A stretch of 64,000 bases of DNA, from the NCBI RefSeq assembly GCF_901538265.1, contig NZ_LR593886.1, forward strand, positions 7,027,738 through 7,091,737, read 5' to 3'. The notes beneath the pieces are model-generated. The model was not told the DNA's origin, made no database searches, and saw only the letters and a program-made list of their open reading frames with translations. Positions 61,242 to 64,000 of this stretch are shown in pieces; position 1 is the first letter of the stretch, and each line of letters opens with the position of its first letter. The position numbers and the translations under genes are program-made. The stretch is from Gemmata massiliana (GTDB lineage: Bacteria > Planctomycetota > Planctomycetia > Gemmatales > Gemmataceae).

Positions 61242-62132
61242 TCATACGAGATCGGCGACGATGCCGAGCACCCGAAGTACCCACGATCCGTCAATATCCG
61301 GATCACCGGTGCGGCACGAGTCGAGCAGGTCCGCGTTCGTGCAGCCCGCATCTTGAAGTGCGTCAGCCAGAATCGGGAAAGCGTCTGTACGGCTGTGGTC
61401 GCGGATCGAAAGTGCCAGGTCGCGCGCCGCGTTGCTGTTGAACGCGAGCCAGTGGGCAACCTCGGCCCCGCTCAAGTCGTTCCCGCGCCGCGTCTCGCGA
61501 TTGGCCCAATATGAGATGGCGTCCGGTCCTACAGGGTAAGGTTTGAATACGTAAGGGTATTTTGCAACCGGTTCCTCTTCGCCGAAGGCCCACCGTTCGT
61601 GAACCCGTTCGACCCATTCCGGAAATGAGTTGACGAAGGTGTCAAAACCGCTGCCCGCACTAGACCAGTAGATGCGGCACTCGCGCGGTCGCGCGACCGT
61701 CACCTCGGTCGGCGAGAACATGAATTGGTATTCATCGCCACCTGCGAATTGAACCAATCGCTCAGGGCATAGTTCAGGAAATTCACCCCGTAGACCCGCA
61801 GAACCATGAATCAAGTCAGCGAAATAGTCCCGAGATTTAAGCGTAGTCCCGACTACCGAATGCCGTCGATACGGTAGTTCTTCGTTCTCCGAACGCGCGA
61901 ATAGTTGAAAGAGCTCGGTTTCACCATGCAACGCTATCGTTCCGCCGAGCCCGAAGCGCTCGGCGAACGCCCGATAGCTGAGCGGGAGCAAGAACCCGAG
62001 CGCGGTTTCAACGGCGTCCAGTTCTGATGTTGTCGGTGCGGGTTCGCGCTCGAATTTGTATTCAACGTTGTGAACCACCCGCACGCGACTAAACACTGCG
62101 TCCCAGGGCTGCTCGCTCTTTGACTCCGTCAC
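61242..62132 (-). CDS. SMI1/KNR4 (SUKH) family protein
   Basis: 296 residues. The SUKH signature lies at about 32-66 (SELDAVETALGFLLPLSYRA followed by FAERFGLGGTIALHG), with the supporting FAGGDEYQFMF and FVNSFPEWVERV. SUKH proteins are often immunity proteins against contact-dependent or RHS toxins, but also have other roles. The C-terminal 60 residues resemble a planctomycete-specific tail (ILADALQDAGCTNADLLDSC, DGSWVLRVLGIVAD). No toxin gene is adjacent; the only RHS gene in the window is a distant pseudogene. The start at 62132 lies 158 bases after a long palindrome. Confidence 0.8.
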   Translation of the reverse strand: MTESKSEQPWDAVFSRVRVVHNVEYKFEREPAPTTSELDAVETALGFLLPLSYRAFAERFGLGGTIALHGETELFQLFARSENEELPYRRHSVVGTTLKSRDYFADLIHGSAGLRGEFPELCPERLVQFAGGDEYQFMFSPTEVTVARPRECRIYWSSAGSGFDTFVNSFPEWVERVHERWAFGEEEPVAKYPYVFKPYPVGPDAISYWANRETRRGNDLSGAEVAHWLAFNSNAARDLALSIRDHSRTDAFPILADALQDAGCTNADLLDSCRTGDPDIDGSWVLRVLGIVADLV

Positions 62133-62190
62133 AACTGTTACTCCTTGCCGAGCGTCATTTCAACGCTCCAGCACCCACTCGCTGAAGGCG

Positions 62191-62286
62191 AAGAGCGTTT
62201 CACCGCAGAGGGCGCAGAGAGCGCAGAGAAGAAACACCCTTGGCTTTCTCCGCGCCCTCTCGTGCCCTCTGCGGTGAAACGCTCTT
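62191..62286. repeat. Long palindrome (GCGTTTCACCGCAGAGGGC family)
   Basis: Perfect 23-bp arms 62191-62213 and 62264-62286, extended inward by about 12 of 15 matches (GCAGAGAGCGCAGAG). The arms contain GCAGAG units 9-10 bases apart. It lies just after the end of the ceramidase-like gene. Confidence 0.9.
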
Positions 62287-62290
62287 ATGC

Positions 62291-63724
62291 TCACCCCGCG
62301 ACCGCCTTGATTTCGCGGCTCACGACCTCGATCACCGTTTCGAGCGAGCCGGGGGCGACGGCCGCGATGATCTCCTGATAAATGCCGTAGTCGTAGCTCG
62401 ACGCGGTCGGCAAATAGCCCGGCTGCCAGTCGTTCGTTACCGTGCTGATGACGAGCGCGAGGTCCGGGAATCGCGCGCGGAGCGTCGTCTGGAAGACCTG
62501 GTACAGTTCACCGGGGCAGAACACCCACACCGAGCCGCCGACGCGCGACACGGTGATCTGGTACGGGTACGACTTCCCGGGCGGCATCGCCGCGAGGCGC
62601 GTGAGCTGGCGCGTCATCTGCTCGGCGCGGGCGCGGCACTCGGACACGCGAGTTTCGTCATTCGCGGCGCGGGCCGAAGATTCTTCGCGCTCCCACTTCG
62701 CTAGCTCGGCCCGTGTCTCTTCCACCGTGGGCAGCGAGAGCCGGTACGGGAGCGGGACGACGAACCGGCGCGTACACCACGCGGCGAACGCCGCCTGTTC
62801 TTCGGCGGGAACGGGGCGGTGCGCCCAGGTGCCCAGGATCGCGCCGGACACGACCGGCCCCGTGTACTCGAAGTAGGTGTCCGGCGCCGGGAGCGCTTCC
62901 AGTGCGGAGAGCGCGGCGAACCCGAGCTGCCGACCATTGCGGTCGGCGACGGCCGCGTCCCCGACATAACCCTCGCGCGGGCCGAGGTCGCCGGACGCGC
63001 CCTGGATGAACAAGCACGGACCGCCCGTACTCGTTTCGATCACCTCGCGCATCGCGCCGACATAGTCCGGGCTGATGAGAGTGTTCGCCCACGCGAGCGT
63101 CGTCGGGTGGCAGGCATAGTTCACCACGGTGCCGAGCGTGCCGCGTGTGCCGTCGGCGAGCACTTTTGCCACGAGCACGGTGTCGTCGGCCTGCCCCTCG
63201 GTGTTGAAGCCGCAGACGAACTGCTTCGCGCGCTCGTCCCACGTGTCGCGATGGGCCGCGAGTGCGCACCGCGCGGAGCCGTACAGGATCGTTGCGTCGC
63301 GTGCCGAATCAATGGCCCGCCGCGCGAGCGCGACGCAGGTGTCCGCAAGCTGGTCGAGGTACGGCCCGATGAGGTCGCCGCCCGGGAGGTTCGCCCGCGA
63401 ACGCGACATCCACCCCGACCCGTGCGTGTGCGACAGCGCTACCATTACATCATCGGGCGCCACTTCGCCAACGCGGGTTCTGATGTTTGCGATTTCCGCG
63501 CCGTCGAGGATGCAGTGATCCATCCCGATCACGAGTAGCCGACCGGCGCCGTCGAGCGCTTCGAGGTACAGCGCGGTGGCCGTGAGCGGCTTGTGGACGC
63601 CCGTAGCGCGGTCGTGGAGCGCTGCGCCCCACATGCGGTGGTAGATGCCCACGGGGGGCGTGATGTCGGCCCGCGCGAACCCGGCCCGGCACCGCGCTTG
63701 AGGGGTGTGTACCCGCGTCTTCAT
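62291..63724 (-). CDS. Neutral/alkaline ceramidase-like protein (N-terminal domain family)
   Basis: 477 residues. The N-terminal domain family signature is present: CRAGFARADITPPVGIYHRM, ALYLEALDGAGRLLVIGMDH, and histidine motifs DVMVALSHTHGSGW and VVNYACHPTTLAW that would bind zinc. Ceramidases hydrolyse ceramide; many bacterial homologues in this family lack proof of that activity, and no signal peptide is visible, so the substrate is uncertain. The start overlaps the stop of the upstream MFS gene by 4 bases (ATGA), so both are one operon. Confidence 0.85.
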   Translation of the reverse strand: MKTRVHTPQARCRAGFARADITPPVGIYHRMWGAALHDRATGVHKPLTATALYLEALDGAGRLLVIGMDHCILDGAEIANIRTRVGEVAPDDVMVALSHTHGSGWMSRSRANLPGGDLIGPYLDQLADTCVALARRAIDSARDATILYGSARCALAAHRDTWDERAKQFVCGFNTEGQADDTVLVAKVLADGTRGTLGTVVNYACHPTTLAWANTLISPDYVGAMREVIETSTGGPCLFIQGASGDLGPREGYVGDAAVADRNGRQLGFAALSALEALPAPDTYFEYTGPVVSGAILGTWAHRPVPAEEQAAFAAWCTRRFVVPLPYRLSLPTVEETRAELAKWEREESSARAANDETRVSECRARAEQMTRQLTRLAAMPPGKSYPYQITVSRVGGSVWVFCPGELYQVFQTTLRARFPDLALVISTVTNDWQPGYLPTASSYDYGIYQEIIAAVAPGSLETVIEVVSREIKAVAG

Positions 63725-64000
63725 TCCGGTTCCTCGAACAGCGTGCCCTTCGGATTCAGCAGCGACCAGCAGACCGCGGACCCGGCGAACATCCCGCCGA
63801 ACAGGAGCAGCGTGAGGTTCCAGTTCCCCGTTCCGCCTACAAGGTGCCCGACCGCGAACGGGAACATCCCGGCGCCGATGTTCCCGGCCATGTTCATCGT
63901 GGCGAAGACCGGCGCCACGCGCTTGCCGCCCATCGAGAGCGCGGTGGCGTAGGCGCTCACGCCGCTCGCGTACCCGCAGAACGCCGCAACGCTGATGAGC
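63721..64000 (-). CDS. MFS transporter, C-terminal part (N-terminus outside window)
   Basis: The visible 92 residues include two hydrophobic segments: the MNMAGNIGAGMFPFAVGHLV region typical of MFS helix 11 and WNLTLLLFGGMFAGSAVCWS as helix 12, then a short tail LLNPKGTLFEEPE. It overlaps the ceramidase-like gene by 4 bases. The pattern suits the anion:cation symporter or sugar-acid type of MFS found beside catabolic genes in planctomycetes; substrate not determined. Confidence 0.8.
   Translation of the reverse strand, partial: LISVAAFCGYASGVSAYATALSMGGKRVAPVFATMNMAGNIGAGMFPFAVGHLVGGTGNWNLTLLLFGGMFAGSAVCWSLLNPKGTLFEEPE

Overview
The window is high-GC bacterial DNA from a planctomycete, most likely a Gemmata-like member of the Gemmataceae. 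The evidence is the gene content: DUF1559 pseudopilin-type proteins, ECF sigma factors fused through a membrane segment to WD40 or leucine-rich repeats, the planctomycete pairing of a sigma factor with a Ser/Thr kinase, a large multi-pass SecE, and many exported small proteins of unknown function. This assignment comes from gene families, not from a database search.

Region 1 (1-15165, all on the minus strand) is the classical translation/transcription cluster, read right to left: tRNA-Thr(UGU), tRNA-Tyr, tRNA-Gly, tRNA-Thr(GGU), tuf, tRNA-Trp, secE, nusG, rplK, rplA, rplJ, rplL, rpoB and rpoC (cut by the window start). The order matches that known from E. coli (thrU-tyrU-glyT-thrT-tufB, then secE-nusG-rplKAJL-rpoBC). 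Several products are unusual: EF-Tu has an insert of about 31 residues, SecE has about seven membrane segments, and NusG and L1 have long low-complexity N-terminal extensions.

Region 2 (about 15.17-47.14 kb) looks like an accessory block. It begins at the anticodon loop of tRNA-Thr(UGU), next to a frameshifted tyrosine recombinase. It ends at a decayed copy of the 5' half of that same tRNA plus its upstream flank (47034-47136). Inside are a decayed three-gene cascade, remnants of three transposase types, a broken RHS gene, two overlapping DUF1559 genes, an intact CobN-like chelatase / ExbB-like / DUF2149 operon (resembling the HmuS-U-V haem-processing module of Bacteroidota), a broken hydrolase, a CheX-TM-STN fusion protein, two membrane-tethered sigma factors (WD40 and LRR), a sigma-factor/kinase pair and a broken glycosyltransferase. 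Pseudogenes are concentrated here and essentially absent from the flanks.

Region 3 (47.3-64 kb) is ordinary chromosomal background: an FMN-dependent alpha-hydroxy-acid dehydrogenase, small exported or membrane proteins, two trypsin/PDZ proteins (one catalytically intact, one degenerate), a LysE-type exporter, a Nudix hydrolase, a CBS-PP2C phosphatase, a giant TPR protein, an ankyrin protein, a SUKH-family protein, and a ceramidase-like protein overlapping an MFS transporter. Convergent and intergenic gaps are filled with long, perfect or near-perfect palindromes of at least four sequence families.
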